Below are positions 25,839 through 35,581 of a DNA stretch of 64,000 nucleotides, piece after piece. The stretch lies in NCBI GenBank assembly GCA_017443465.1, contig JAFRXO010000032.1, forward strand, positions 124,001 through 188,000. Reading direction: 5' to 3'. The DNA comes from Bacteroidales bacterium (GTDB lineage: Bacteria; Bacteroidota; Bacteroidia; Bacteroidales; UBA932). Position numbers and translations under genes: made by a program. Each line of letters opens with the position of its first letter. Positions within the stretch are counted from its first letter, which is position 1. Below the pieces are notes generated by a model that was not told the origin of the DNA, ran no database searches, and saw only the letters and a list, made by a program, of their open reading frames with translations.

Positions 25839-28493
25839 ATGGAGCTGTCTACGAAGTACAATCCCTCCGAAGTGGAGGACAAATGGTACGCCTATTGGCT
25901 GAAGAATAATTTCTTTCATTCCGAACCCGACGGGAGGGAACCATATACCATAGTCATACCTCCCCCCAATGTGACCGGTATCCTTCATATGGGGCATGTC
26001 CTTAACAACACCCTGAACGACGTCCTGATCCGCAAGGCCAGGATGGACGGAAAGAATGCCTGCTGGGTGCCAGGTACGGACCATGCGTCGATAGCTACTG
26101 AGAACAAGGTAGTTGCCAAATTGAAGGATATGGGTATCGAGAAGTCTTCGCTAAGCCGTGAAGAGTTCTTGAAATACGCCTGGGAATGGAAAGAAGAGCA
26201 TGGTAACAAGATCCTGCTTCAGCTCCGCAAGCTCGGTGCTTCCTGCGACTGGGACCGCACAAAGTTCACCATGGATCCGGACATGACGGAAGCCGTGATC
26301 AATACCTTTGTGTATTTCTATAGGAAAGGATTGATCTACAGGGGAGTACGCATGGTCAACTGGGATCCTGTAGGACTGACTGCAGTCAGTGATGAGGAAG
26401 TCATCCACAAGGACACCCAGAGCAAGTTCTACCATCTCAGGTATTATGTTTCCGACGGTAACGGGAACAAGACTGACAAGTACATCATAGTCGCAACTAC
26501 CCGTCCGGAGACTATCATGGCCGATGCTGCGGTCTGTATCAATCCGGAAGATGAAAGGTACAGGTGGCTTAAGGGAAAGAAGGTCCTTATCCCTCTCATC
26601 CACAGGGAGATCCCTATCATCGAAGATTCATATGTCGAGATAGGCTTCGGAACAGGCTGTCTCAAGGTTACCCCTGCTCACGACGTGCATGACTATGAGA
26701 TCGGAATGAGGCACTCTCTTCCCGTTATAGACATAATCGATGAGCACGGAAGGCTCAATGAACAGGCTGTCATCCTTGTAGGTGAAGACCGCTTCGTCGC
26801 GAGGAAAAAGATCCAGAAGATGCTTGATGAGGCAGGGGAGCTTGAGAAGGTCGAGGATTACACCTCTCCTGTCGGTTACTCTGAAAGGACGAATGCTGTA
26901 ATCGAGCCGAGGCTGTCCGCCCAGTGGTTCCTCAAGATGGACTCCCTGGCCGCTATGGCACTCGATTCAGTCGTAAAGGGCGCTACCAGGCTCATCCCGG
27001 ACAAATACATGGCGACATACCGCCATTGGATGGAGAATGTCCATGACTGGTGCATCTCTAGGCAGCTCTGGTGGGGACAGCGTATCCCCGCATGGTACCT
27101 GCCTGACGGGCGGTTCGTAGTTGAGCCGACAGCCGAAAAGGCGCTTGAAGCAGCGAGGAAACTTGTTCCGGACATCAAGGCAGAGGATCTTTCCCAGGAT
27201 GAGGACGTGCTGGACACATGGTTCTCTTCATGGCTGTGGCCGATTTCCGTCTTTGATACGGGAATGCCTGGTAACCCCGGACACAAGGCCGACAAGGACC
27301 TGTCCTATTATTATCCTACCAGTGACCTGGTGACAGGACCGGACATCATCTTCTTCTGGGTCGCCAGGATGATAATGGCCGGAGATGAATTCATGGGGAA
27401 GGAACCTTTCCGTAATGTTTACTTTACCGGAATCGTGAGGGACAAGCTTGGCCGTAAGATGAGCAAGCAGCTTGGCAACTCTCCGGATCCGCTGGACCTT
27501 ATTGCCAAATACGGCGCCGATGCCGTCCGTATCGGCATGCTCCTTTGCTCTTCGGCCGGAAATGACATCTTCTTTGACGAAGCCCAGGTTGAGCAGGGCC
27601 GTAATTTCTGCAACAAGATATGGAATGCCTATCGTCTCGTAAAGGGATGGAAAGTTGATGAATCACTTCAGCCTAGTGAGATTAATTCAGTGGCCGTCAA
27701 ATGGTTCACCAATAGGTTTAATCAAGTTGTCGAGAACGTCGAGGATAATTACTCCAAGTTCAGGATCTCCGATGCCCTCATGGCCATCTACAAGCTGTTC
27801 TGGGATGACTGGTGCTCATGGTACCTGGAATGCGTAAAGCCGGCCTTCGGCCAGCCTATTGACAAGGTTACATATGATGCGACCCTCGGTTTCTTCGATT
27901 CGCTGCTCAGGATGATCCATCCTGTCATGCCGTTCATATCCGAGGAACTGTGGCATGACCTCGCTCCCCGCGAGGAAGGAGAGACTATCATGTACGCCAA
28001 GTCGCCTGCGGCAGGTGCATATGATTCGGCGCTTATCGATTCATTCGAAATTGCGAAGGAGGCTGTTAACAATGTGCGCGGAATCCGCCAGCAGAAGAAC
28101 ATCTCTCCGAAGAACGGGCTAGACCTCCAGATCAAGGGGGACTATCCGGCTGTGACGCTCCCGTTCCTGAGCAAGCTCGCGAATGTAACGCCCCAGGTCT
28201 GTGAGTCTCTTCCGGCCTCCGGATCAGGCGCCACTTTCATGGTCCGTACATATGAAATGTTCCTTGGATTGTCAGGGCTTGTGGACACTGCCGCCGACCT
28301 GAAAAAGGCCGAAGAAGAGCTCGAATACCAGAGGAAATTCCTTGCCAGCGTGCAGAAAAAACTGGGGAATCCGCAGTTCACAGCCCATGCTCCCGAAAAA
28401 GTGGTGGCCATGGAGCGTAAAAAGGAGGCAGATTCGCTCTCTAAGATACAAAGTCTCGAAAACCGCATTAATGCATTGAAAAATAATGCATAA
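25839..28493 (+). CDS. valS: Valyl-tRNA synthetase
   Basis: 884 aa, full length. Class I motifs are HMGH at residues 50-53 (PPPNVTGILHMGHV) and KMSKQ near 540 (the usual KMSKS). The editing CP1 domain lies between (TTRPETIMADAAV). A tRNA-binding anticodon domain follows, and the C-terminus is a coiled coil (about 810-884), normal for ValRS. It heads a run with a thioesterase, an ABC-F protein, a GIN-domain protein and a dipeptidase, all plus strand with gaps under 35 nt. Confidence 0.98.
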   Translation: MELSTKYNPSEVEDKWYAYWLKNNFFHSEPDGREPYTIVIPPPNVTGILHMGHVLNNTLNDVLIRKARMDGKNACWVPGTDHASIATENKVVAKLKDMGIEKSSLSREEFLKYAWEWKEEHGNKILLQLRKLGASCDWDRTKFTMDPDMTEAVINTFVYFYRKGLIYRGVRMVNWDPVGLTAVSDEEVIHKDTQSKFYHLRYYVSDGNGNKTDKYIIVATTRPETIMADAAVCINPEDERYRWLKGKKVLIPLIHREIPIIEDSYVEIGFGTGCLKVTPAHDVHDYEIGMRHSLPVIDIIDEHGRLNEQAVILVGEDRFVARKKIQKMLDEAGELEKVEDYTSPVGYSERTNAVIEPRLSAQWFLKMDSLAAMALDSVVKGATRLIPDKYMATYRHWMENVHDWCISRQLWWGQRIPAWYLPDGRFVVEPTAEKALEAARKLVPDIKAEDLSQDEDVLDTWFSSWLWPISVFDTGMPGNPGHKADKDLSYYYPTSDLVTGPDIIFFWVARMIMAGDEFMGKEPFRNVYFTGIVRDKLGRKMSKQLGNSPDPLDLIAKYGADAVRIGMLLCSSAGNDIFFDEAQVEQGRNFCNKIWNAYRLVKGWKVDESLQPSEINSVAVKWFTNRFNQVVENVEDNYSKFRISDALMAIYKLFWDDWCSWYLECVKPAFGQPIDKVTYDATLGFFDSLLRMIHPVMPFISEELWHDLAPREEGETIMYAKSPAAGAYDSALIDSFEIAKEAVNNVRGIRQQKNISPKNGLDLQIKGDYPAVTLPFLSKLANVTPQVCESLPASGSGATFMVRTYEMFLGLSGLVDTAADLKKAEEELEYQRKFLASVQKKLGNPQFTAHAPEKVVAMERKKEADSLSKIQSLENRINALKNNA

Positions 28494-28526
28494 AACAAAA
28501 TAGTTTGCGAACTTAACATTTTTGTT

Positions 28527-28934
28527 ATGATAAGTTTCGAGGTAAAAATGCCCGTCCGTTACTACGAAACCGACCTCATGGGGGTAGTGCATCACTCGAA
28601 TTACATACGCTACTTCGAGTGTGCCAGGAATATCATGATGGAGGAGATGGGGTATCCTGTGGAACAGCTCGCAGCCGACGGTTTTTTCACTCCGGTCATA
28701 TCGGTCGCATGCAAGTATCATAGGCCGGCTGTCATGGGTGACACGGTCAGGGCTGTGGCGACTATCGAAAATGCCCCGCTTGCAAAATTATATGTCAAGC
28801 AGGCTGTCTATAACCAGAATGATGAACTCCTTGCCGACGGTCAGGTTGTGGTTGCCTTTACAGACAAGGAGACTGGAAGGCCTGTAAGGTGCCCTGCGAA
28901 ACTTCTTTCGATCATCGAATCGATGCTCGGGTAG
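28527..28934 (+). CDS. Acyl-CoA thioesterase, YbgC/FadM hotdog family
   Basis: 135 aa. Hotdog fold with the family signature VRYYETDLMGVVHHSNYIRYFE (about residues 7-28), where the Asp is the catalytic residue, and MVMGDTVR-like turns (VMGDTVRAVAT). These enzymes cleave short- to medium-chain acyl-CoA. It starts 33 nt after valS and ends 15 nt before the ABC-F start. Confidence 0.9.
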   Translation: MISFEVKMPVRYYETDLMGVVHHSNYIRYFECARNIMMEEMGYPVEQLAADGFFTPVISVACKYHRPAVMGDTVRAVATIENAPLAKLYVKQAVYNQNDELLADGQVVVAFTDKETGRPVRCPAKLLSIIESMLG

Positions 28935-28949
28935 TTTTTCATTTTGTCG

Positions 28950-30878
28950 ATGGTCTCGGTCAACAACATCACCTTGTCGTTCGGCAGTTTCAACCTGCTG
29001 GACGGTATATCTTTTTCTATAGGTGACAAGGAAAGGATCGGACTGGTAGGGAAGAACGGGGCAGGCAAGTCCACCCTCATGAAACTCATATGCGGTGACA
29101 TCCTTCCGACCAGCGGATCCATCGACCGTCCCGATGCCCTGGAAATCGGTTTCCTGCCCCAGGTCATGGAACACAACAAGGGGCGAAGCGTCTTTGACGA
29201 GACTATGACCGCTTTCGGCAGAATCAATAGTATGCGTGATGAACTTGATTCTGCAACTGCTTCATTATCTGAGCGGACGGATTATGAATCTGAATCATAT
29301 CTTAAGCTTATAGACAGGGTCAATGAACTTAGTGATGCCCTGTCTGTCCTGCAGGATGTTCCTCCGGAAGTGTCTGCAAAGAAGACTCTTCTCGGACTTG
29401 GTTTCAAGGAGGAAGATCTTGACAGGAAGACCGAAACGTTCAGCCAGGGTTGGAACATGCGCATCGAGCTGGCCAAGATCCTCCTTGGAAAGCCAGACCT
29501 GCTCCTTCTTGACGAGCCGACCAACCATCTGGACATCGAGTCCATCGAATGGTTCGAGGACTACCTGAAGTCATTCCGCGGTGCAGTGGTGCTGGTTTCT
29601 CATGACAGGCGTTTCCTGGATAATGTGACCGGAAGAACCATTGAACTGATGCTTGGGCATATGCATGATTACAAGGTGCCTTACAGCAAATATGTCGAGC
29701 TGCGAGCCGAACGTCTTGCCCAGCAGATGGCCTCCTACGAGAATCAGCAGAGAATGATTGAGAAAACCGAGGAGTTCATCGCGCGCTTCCGATACAAGCC
29801 CACCAAGTCCAATCAGGTCCAGTCCAGGATAAAGGCCCTGGACAAGTTGGAGAGGATAGAGGTGGATGAAACTGACAATGTGACCCTTACGGTGAAGTTC
29901 CCGCCTGCTCCCCGTTCTGGAGACGTAGTGTTCAAGGCCTCTGGAATCACTGTCGGATACCCGCAGAAAACAGTCTTCAGGAATGCCGACATAGAAGTCA
30001 AGCGAGGGGAAAAGGTGGCCCTTATTGGCCGGAATGGCGAAGGAAAGACCACTTTGATGCGTGTGATAACGGGTGAACTGTCCCCCTTGGAAGGGGAAGC
30101 CAGGTTGGGATACAATGTAAAGGTGGGCTACTATGCCCAGAACCAGGAGGACGTCCTGGACAAGACACTGACTGTCTGGGACACCTTGGAGCGCGCTGCA
30201 GTAGGTGATATCCGGACTAAGCTCCGGGAGATCCTTGCGGAGTTCCTTTTCCGCGGAGAGGATATCGACAAGAAGGTCTCCGTGCTCAGCGGGGGGGAGC
30301 GGGCCAGGCTCGGCATGGCTCAGCTGATGCTTCAACCATATAACCTTCTCGCACTCGACGAACCGACGAACCATATGGATATCAAGTCGAAAGATATCCT
30401 TAAGCAAGCCTTGAAAGCATATGACGGCACGCTCATTGTAGTCTCCCATGACCGGGATTTCCTGGATGGTCTGGTGGACAAGATGTACGAGTTCAGGGAC
30501 GGTAAGGTTTCGGAGCATCTTGGGGGCGTACAGGATTTCCTTGAGAAGAGGAAGCTGGAAGATTTGAAGGAACTGGAGAGGCGTTTCCAAGTCGAGAAGC
30601 AGGACAATCCTGTGAACCGGAAGAAGGTTGAGTCCCAGAAAAAGTTCCATGAGAACAGGGCGCAGGAAAAGGAATTGAGGAAACTGCGTTCCCGCGCTTC
30701 ATGGCTGGAGAAGGAGATCCTGAAGCTGGAGGATAAGATGAAGAAATTGGAGGAGAAGCTTTCAGCTCCGCGGGACGGGGATGATGTGATTGAACTGACC
30801 AGGTCATATCTCGAGGATAAGCGCATCCTTGATGCATATACCCAGGAGTGGAGTTCCCTGGTTGAAAAGATAGGATAA
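28950..30878 (+). CDS. ABC-F family ATPase
   Basis: 642 aa from the ATG at 28950; a TTG two codons earlier is less likely. Two fused ABC domains without membrane segments: Walker A GKNGAGKS (residues 34-41) and GRNGEGKTT, signatures FSQGWNMRIELAK and LSGGERARLGMAQ, Walker B plus DEPTNHLD and DEPTNHMD. The linker holds the P-site tRNA interaction motif region, and the last about 100 residues are a charged coiled coil. ABC-F proteins act on the ribosome as translation factors. The coiled-coil C-terminus resembles the Uup/EttA-like housekeeping branch rather than a resistance protein (inference). Confidence 0.94.
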   Translation: MVSVNNITLSFGSFNLLDGISFSIGDKERIGLVGKNGAGKSTLMKLICGDILPTSGSIDRPDALEIGFLPQVMEHNKGRSVFDETMTAFGRINSMRDELDSATASLSERTDYESESYLKLIDRVNELSDALSVLQDVPPEVSAKKTLLGLGFKEEDLDRKTETFSQGWNMRIELAKILLGKPDLLLLDEPTNHLDIESIEWFEDYLKSFRGAVVLVSHDRRFLDNVTGRTIELMLGHMHDYKVPYSKYVELRAERLAQQMASYENQQRMIEKTEEFIARFRYKPTKSNQVQSRIKALDKLERIEVDETDNVTLTVKFPPAPRSGDVVFKASGITVGYPQKTVFRNADIEVKRGEKVALIGRNGEGKTTLMRVITGELSPLEGEARLGYNVKVGYYAQNQEDVLDKTLTVWDTLERAAVGDIRTKLREILAEFLFRGEDIDKKVSVLSGGERARLGMAQLMLQPYNLLALDEPTNHMDIKSKDILKQALKAYDGTLIVVSHDRDFLDGLVDKMYEFRDGKVSEHLGGVQDFLEKRKLEDLKELERRFQVEKQDNPVNRKKVESQKKFHENRAQEKELRKLRSRASWLEKEILKLEDKMKKLEEKLSAPRDGDDVIELTRSYLEDKRILDAYTQEWSSLVEKIG

Positions 30879-30907
30879 AGATTATAACAATTAAACATAT
30901 TAACCCA

Positions 30908-31846
30908 ATGATTAACTTGATAGATAATACATTCAAGGTCCTCACCGTGAGTGTCGCTTTATGTGTATCAATCTTCCTTGGTACTAATTTGTCAGCTCAG
31001 ACAAAAGCATTGGACCACCAGAACTGCCCGGAGTTCGATGCCATTGAGGTCTCTGATGAATTCCAGGTCGTCGTCCGTCCTGCTGAAAAGTACTCCTATA
31101 CTGTTACGGTAGACGATGCACTTGAGCCTTATTGCACGAATTATATCCGGAACAAGACTCTGTATGTTACGATTGACAGGAAGGCCATACCGAAAGAGAC
31201 CAAGAAACTCTATCAGGGAAAAGGCGGCCAGGTAGCTATCCTGAAAGTCGTCGTGAACATGCCGGTCCTCAGGTCCGTTAATCTTTCCGGCAAAGCTGTG
31301 ATGAGCGTAGAAGGGGATATTACCAGTGAGAGATCGGAGATCTCCCTTTCCGACAACAGCTCCCTCCGTGGTCTTGACCTTGCTTCAAGTGATGTGACAA
31401 TCAGGATGGAAGGCAAGTCTTCAGCTTCGGTCAATATAGATTCTCCTGCTATAAATGTTTCTACTACAGGATCTTCCACGCTGACTCTCAAGCAGACATC
31501 ACGTGAGCTCCAGCTGACTCCTTCCCGTTCTTCCCATTTGATTGTTTCGGGCGAGATGGAGAATGTGGAGGTCACTAGTTCTGGATCCTCGGAGACCATT
31601 CTCAGCGGAAAGGGAAAACTGGTGAACATTACCGGATCCAATTCCTCCAAGGTGAATGCGATTGACTTCGCGTGTGATGATGCCATTGTTTCCCTTGCGA
31701 ATTCCGCTGTAGCACAAGAGGCTGCTGAAGACACTCTGAAGGTGAAACTTGAAGGCGGAAGCAAGCTTTATTTCAAAGGGCAGCCCCTCTTTGACATAGT
31801 CAGGATCGCCGGGTCAAGCCTCCTTCCTTACACTGAAATGAAATAG
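30908..31846 (+). CDS. GIN-domain (DUF2807) exported protein
   Basis: 312 aa. Signal peptide to about residue 33 (FLGTNLSA-Q). Head GIN domain (DUF2807): FDAIEVSDEFQVVVRPAE near the start, then regular repeats of short beta strands rich in Ser, Thr, Gly and Leu (VNLSGKAVMSVEGD, SGSSETILSGKGKLVNIT), which suggests a right-handed beta solenoid. Function unknown; such proteins are abundant in Bacteroidetes and sit in the periplasm or on the surface. Confidence 0.9.
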   Translation: MINLIDNTFKVLTVSVALCVSIFLGTNLSAQTKALDHQNCPEFDAIEVSDEFQVVVRPAEKYSYTVTVDDALEPYCTNYIRNKTLYVTIDRKAIPKETKKLYQGKGGQVAILKVVVNMPVLRSVNLSGKAVMSVEGDITSERSEISLSDNSSLRGLDLASSDVTIRMEGKSSASVNIDSPAINVSTTGSSTLTLKQTSRELQLTPSRSSHLIVSGEMENVEVTSSGSSETILSGKGKLVNITGSNSSKVNAIDFACDDAIVSLANSAVAQEAAEDTLKVKLEGGSKLYFKGQPLFDIVRIAGSSLLPYTEMK

Positions 31847-31853
31847 TCTGCAT

Positions 31854-32861
31854 ATGTTCGTACTTGATTCGCATTGCGACACTCCCTCGGCTTTGCTCAG
31901 AGGCAGGGATCTTCGCATTGACAATCCTGAGGGGCATCTGGACTTTCCGAAAATGAAAAAAGGCGGCGTCGATGCTGCCTTTTTCGCATTATATACTTCC
32001 AATACCCTTACCGGAGAAGCAGCCCTTGAGCGTGCCCTTAGGATGCTGGCTGCAGTTCAGGACTGCCTGGAGGCAAACAAAGATCTGGCTGCCCCAGCGG
32101 TATCTCCTGCGGAAGCATTTGAAAATAAAGCAAAAGGGCTTATTTCAATATTCCTTGGAATGGAGAACGGGAGCCCGATCCAGGATTCCCTTTCCCTTTT
32201 GAGATTCTTCTACCGATCCGGGGTCAGGTACATGACCTTGACCCACAACGGAGACAACCTGATCTGTGATTCAGCCGCAGGATCCGGAAGGTGGGGAGGG
32301 CTGAGTCCTTTCGGCCGTGAGGTCGTACGTGAAATGAATTCCCTCGGAATGATAGTCGATCTTGCCCATTGCTCTGACAAAACCTTTACGGACTGCCTGG
32401 AACTGTCTGTAGCTCCTATAGTCTCGACGCATTCCAGTTGCCGGGCCCTGGCATCCCATCGCCGCAACATGGCAGACTGGATGTTGAAAGAGCTGGCTGC
32501 ACAAGGGGGAGTCTGCCAGATCAATTTCTATCCTGTCTTTCTCTCTGATGAATTCGCTGCGGTACATGATGATAATATCCCCCAAAGCGGGACAGAAGTC
32601 CTGCCTTCTTATCGGCGAGTTGTAGATCATATCGACCATGCTGTCGAAGTGGCCGGCATTGACCATGTCGGAGTAGGCTCCGATTTTGATGGCATAGAAG
32701 TCGCTCCTTCCGGGCTCGAAGATGCCGGAAAAATGCACGTGATTTTCGATGAGATGAGACGGCGCGGTTACAGTGAGGAGGACATCTCAAAGGTCGCAGG
32801 AGGTAACTTCCTTAGAGTCTTCAACGATGTCATAAGGATGTCAAAATTATCCCAAAAGTAG
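31854..32861 (+). CDS. Membrane dipeptidase-like, M19 family
   Basis: 335 aa. Zinc ligands of the renal-dipeptidase family are visible: LDSHCDTP (His/Asp, residues 4-11), FLGMENG (bridging Glu), MIVDLAHCSD and PIVSTHSSCRAL (His residues), and HVGVGSDFDG. No signal peptide, so it is cytoplasmic. It hydrolyses dipeptides with broad specificity, including D-amino acid types in some bacteria. Starts 7 nt after the GIN gene and ends with a bidirectional hairpin. Confidence 0.93.
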   Translation: MFVLDSHCDTPSALLRGRDLRIDNPEGHLDFPKMKKGGVDAAFFALYTSNTLTGEAALERALRMLAAVQDCLEANKDLAAPAVSPAEAFENKAKGLISIFLGMENGSPIQDSLSLLRFFYRSGVRYMTLTHNGDNLICDSAAGSGRWGGLSPFGREVVREMNSLGMIVDLAHCSDKTFTDCLELSVAPIVSTHSSCRALASHRRNMADWMLKELAAQGGVCQINFYPVFLSDEFAAVHDDNIPQSGTEVLPSYRRVVDHIDHAVEVAGIDHVGVGSDFDGIEVAPSGLEDAGKMHVIFDEMRRRGYSEEDISKVAGGNFLRVFNDVIRMSKLSQK

Positions 32862-32862
32862 T

Positions 32863-32899
32863 GTAACAAAAAAGTTATACAAATTAACTTATTTGTTAC
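32863..32899. terminator. Bidirectional hairpin between dipeptidase and cinA
   Basis: Outer stem GTAACAAA (32863-32870) pairs with TTTGTTAC (32892-32899); inner stem AGTTA pairs with TAACT. It sits in a 71-nt gap between convergent genes. The downstream bases are AT-rich on both sides but with no pure T-run. Confidence 0.65.
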
Positions 32900-32932
32900 T
32901 TGTATTGTTAATCAATGAATTAAAGATTAGGC

Positions 32933-34201
32933 CTACTTTTGATCCTCAATTATGTATCTTCTGAGCAAATCCAGGGCGGAGGCGGCGAATCTCTGTATGT
33001 TCCGGAGCCTGTCATTGTGATAATTCCTCATTTGGACCACTGTTCCGTGTGGCCCGCTGACTCCGATCCAGACTGTTCCGGTGGGGAGCTTACCATCTCC
33101 GTCAGGGCCGGCGAGTCCGGTGGTTGAAACGGAGTACGTACTGCCTGTAAGACTTCTCACACCCTCTGCCATTGCGGCTGCAACTTCTCCGCTTACTACG
33201 CCATATTCCTCTATTAATGAACCGGGGACTCCGAGGACTGACTCCTTGACTGCAATCGCATATGATGTTACCGATCCGAGGTAATACTCTGACGAACCGG
33301 GGACTGAGGTAATCAGGTGTGATATCTCTCCTCCAGTACAGGATTCGGCCGCGCTTACGGTCTTTCCGGTTCCTGAAAGGAGTTTTTTCAGTGCATGCTG
33401 AAGGTCGTCCTCCTCATCTGAATAGATAGCATCCCCAAGGATTTCATGAAGCTGTGCAATTCTTTCTTCGATACGGGCTTTTTCCTCTTCTTTGTCGCCG
33501 CTATAGATAGAGAGCCGCAATTTCACGCCTGTCAGTGTATTGGGAAGATATGCCAGATGCATATCCGCAGGCAGTGAATCTTCCCATTTTTCGATCTTTT
33601 TGGCCAAGGCTGACTCGGCATAACCATAGACCATGAGGTTCCTATGGTAGATGCCAGTAAGTGAAAAATGTGATTTTATGTCACTTATTATTAATGGGAT
33701 AGCCGAAAGGGCCTCATGTGGAACTCCAGGTAATGAGTAGAGGACGGCAGGATGTCCGTAGCTGTTTTCTGGAAAGCGGAACACCATGAAAGGAGCGGTA
33801 CCGTTCTGATTGGGTATGACCTCGCAAGTATCCGGGACCATCGCCTGGAACTTGTTGGAATCGAGAACTTCCAGTCCCCGGGATTTGAGTATCTCCCTGA
33901 CAATCCGTGCCTGTTCAATGTTCTCCACGAAATGGGTGCTCCCCGACAATTCAGCAAGAGCTTGTTTCGTGATGTCGTCTTTAGTGGGGCCAAGGCCACC
34001 GGTACAGATTACTATTTCACTGTTACTGAGCTCTTTATCGAGATTTGAAATAATCTCTTCATGATCGTCGCCGATAGACAGCATGCGTACGACTCTTACT
34101 CCGACCTCTTCCAGCGCCCTGGAGATTGCCGAGGAATTGGTGTCCACGATCTGGCCTATGAGGATCTCGTCCCCGATAGTACAAATAGACGCTTTGGTCA
34201 T
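32933..34201 (-). CDS. cinA: CinA family protein (NMN deamidase-related)
   Basis: 422 aa. N-terminal molybdopterin-binding-like domain (SICTIGDEILIGQIVDTN, then VICTGGLGPTKDDI), linker, and a C-terminal CinA domain (from about 270) with AAESCTGGEISHLIT, whose Ser and Lys pair catalyses nicotinamide mononucleotide amide hydrolysis. Full-length two-domain form. The gene overlaps pyrD by 4 nt (ATGA type), so it is translated after pyrD in one operon. Confidence 0.95.
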   Translation of the reverse strand: MTKASICTIGDEILIGQIVDTNSSAISRALEEVGVRVVRMLSIGDDHEEIISNLDKELSNSEIVICTGGLGPTKDDITKQALAELSGSTHFVENIEQARIVREILKSRGLEVLDSNKFQAMVPDTCEVIPNQNGTAPFMVFRFPENSYGHPAVLYSLPGVPHEALSAIPLIISDIKSHFSLTGIYHRNLMVYGYAESALAKKIEKWEDSLPADMHLAYLPNTLTGVKLRLSIYSGDKEEEKARIEERIAQLHEILGDAIYSDEEDDLQHALKKLLSGTGKTVSAAESCTGGEISHLITSVPGSSEYYLGSVTSYAIAVKESVLGVPGSLIEEYGVVSGEVAAAMAEGVRSLTGSTYSVSTTGLAGPDGDGKLPTGTVWIGVSGPHGTVVQMRNYHNDRLRNIQRFAASALDLLRRYIIEDQK

Positions 34202-35229
34202 TGTCTGTCCAGTTTCTTGAGTATTTTCTTTATCAGGCCCGGCCCTTCATATGCGAGTCCGGTGTTTATCTCTATAAGCGAGGCGCCTGCCTCCAGCATT
34301 TCCAACGCTTGTTCGGGTGTCATGATTCCGCCGACCCCTATAACGGGCAGTCGCCCTCCTGTGTATTCATTGATATACTTCACAAGTGAGAGGCTTTTTG
34401 CATATAAAGGGGCCCCTGAAACCTCTCCAGGGCCGATTTTCTTCAATGTGTCCGCAGATGCGGTGAGACCCTCGCGGCTTTCGGTGACATTCGCTGCTAC
34501 TATACCATCAATCCCGGCCATCATGCAATAGTCAAGGATAGAACCCAACTGGTCGTGTTCATAATCAGGGGATATCTTGATGAGAACCGGCTTGTTGATG
34601 TCATAGCACTGCCTGAGCTCCATAATCGGATCTATTAGGTCGGATATATAAGGTATGTCTCCAAGGCCCTGGAGACCGGGCACATTCGGCCAGGAAAGGT
34701 TAAGAACTATGATATCGACGAAGTCATAAATAAGGGAAAAAGCTGTTTCATAATCTTTTACGACCTCATCAAATTTGCTTGTCGCATTCATTGCAATGTT
34801 GGCTGCGACAATTCCTTTCGGTGGCCTGGTGCGAAGCTGGTTGATAGCATATTCGACGCCTTTGTTGTTGATTCCTGTCCTGTTGATCATAGCCTTGTCC
34901 TTTGGAAGGGCGAAGACCCTGGGCTTCGGATTACCGGCCTGCGGCCGTGGGGTGATGGATCCTATCTCCACGAAACCGAATCCCAAGTCCAACATCTCAT
35001 TGTAGCAGTCTCCGTTATTGTCGAAACCGGCTGCCAGTCCGAGAGGGTTGGGGAACCTCAGTCCGAACAGCTCGCGCTCAAGACTATGTCTTTTCCGCTT
35101 GCGGAAGGCACTGTATAGGGCAAAAAGAACAGAGTTCCTGGCCAGGCTTTTCATATATGTGACAGCTAGCCGGTGTGCCAGTTCCGGGGAAAATCTCAGA
35201 AAGACGTGCCTAATGATCAATTTGAACAT
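34198..35229 (-). CDS. pyrD: Quinone-dependent dihydroorotate dehydrogenase
   Basis: 343 aa from MFKLIIRHVFLRFSPE at 35229; the in-frame ATG 14 codons earlier lies at the -7 box and is rejected. Class 2 enzyme: N-terminal membrane-binding helices (about residues 1-45), FMN barrel with FPNPLGLAAGFDNNG, VEIGSITPRPQAGNPKPR, and the catalytic Ser in IIVLNLSWPNV. It oxidises dihydroorotate to orotate in pyrimidine synthesis, passing electrons to menaquinone. In this lineage the usual NPRVFR appears as NPKPRVFAL. It is upstream of cinA, with a 4-nt overlap. Confidence 0.95.
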   Translation of the reverse strand: MFKLIIRHVFLRFSPELAHRLAVTYMKSLARNSVLFALYSAFRKRKRHSLERELFGLRFPNPLGLAAGFDNNGDCYNEMLDLGFGFVEIGSITPRPQAGNPKPRVFALPKDKAMINRTGINNKGVEYAINQLRTRPPKGIVAANIAMNATSKFDEVVKDYETAFSLIYDFVDIIVLNLSWPNVPGLQGLGDIPYISDLIDPIMELRQCYDINKPVLIKISPDYEHDQLGSILDYCMMAGIDGIVAANVTESREGLTASADTLKKIGPGEVSGAPLYAKSLSLVKYINEYTGGRLPVIGVGGIMTPEQALEMLEAGASLIEINTGLAYEGPGLIKKILKKLDRQ

Positions 35230-35250
35230 GATAGTATCGCTTTTCAAAAA

Positions 35251-35258
35251 CAAATATA
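35251..35258 (-). promoter_or_regulatory. -7 element TATATTTG for pyrD-cinA
   Basis: Perfect TAnnTTTG on the minus strand, 21 nt before the chosen pyrD start. It supports the short start over the one at 35271. Confidence 0.6.
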
Positions 35259-35581
35259 CAAAAAAGCGCAATCATATGATAGGAGGGGAGTATTAAATTC
35301 CATATATTTAATTAACATTTAGATAATATATAATAACTAGCTGAATAATAATTGTTTCTATATGAATTATTTGTTATATAGCCTGGCATTGTGTATTATT
35401 TCGGTTCATAGACTTGCCAATTCATTATTTATAGATTTAGATGAATATTATTAATTATCTGATTATTAATTATTTCACATATAGCAAAATGTACCATAAA
35501 TTTTACTTATGCCTGAAAAATTTCGCACTTTATTGGAATATGATTAATTTCGCGTCGGAATTTCAAAACTGAGATTGCTGA
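35259..35581. other. AT-rich intergenic region between pyrD and queA
   Basis: About 320 nt, strongly AT-rich, with several ATTAATTAT-like repeats but no gene, clear hairpin or RNA. It divides two divergent units. A weak -7 (TAATTTCG, one mismatch to TAnnTTTG) lies near 35545 for queA. Confidence 0.6.

Noticed and set aside
28944..28949. TTG start for the ABC-F gene
   Set aside because: An ATG two codons later (28950) gives the normal ABC-F N-terminus MVSVNNITLSFG.
35259..35581. AT-rich repeats near 35430-35480 as a CRISPR or origin
   Set aside because: The ATTAATTAT-like words are short, irregular and without spacers or DnaA-box clusters; ordinary AT-rich promoter DNA is enough.
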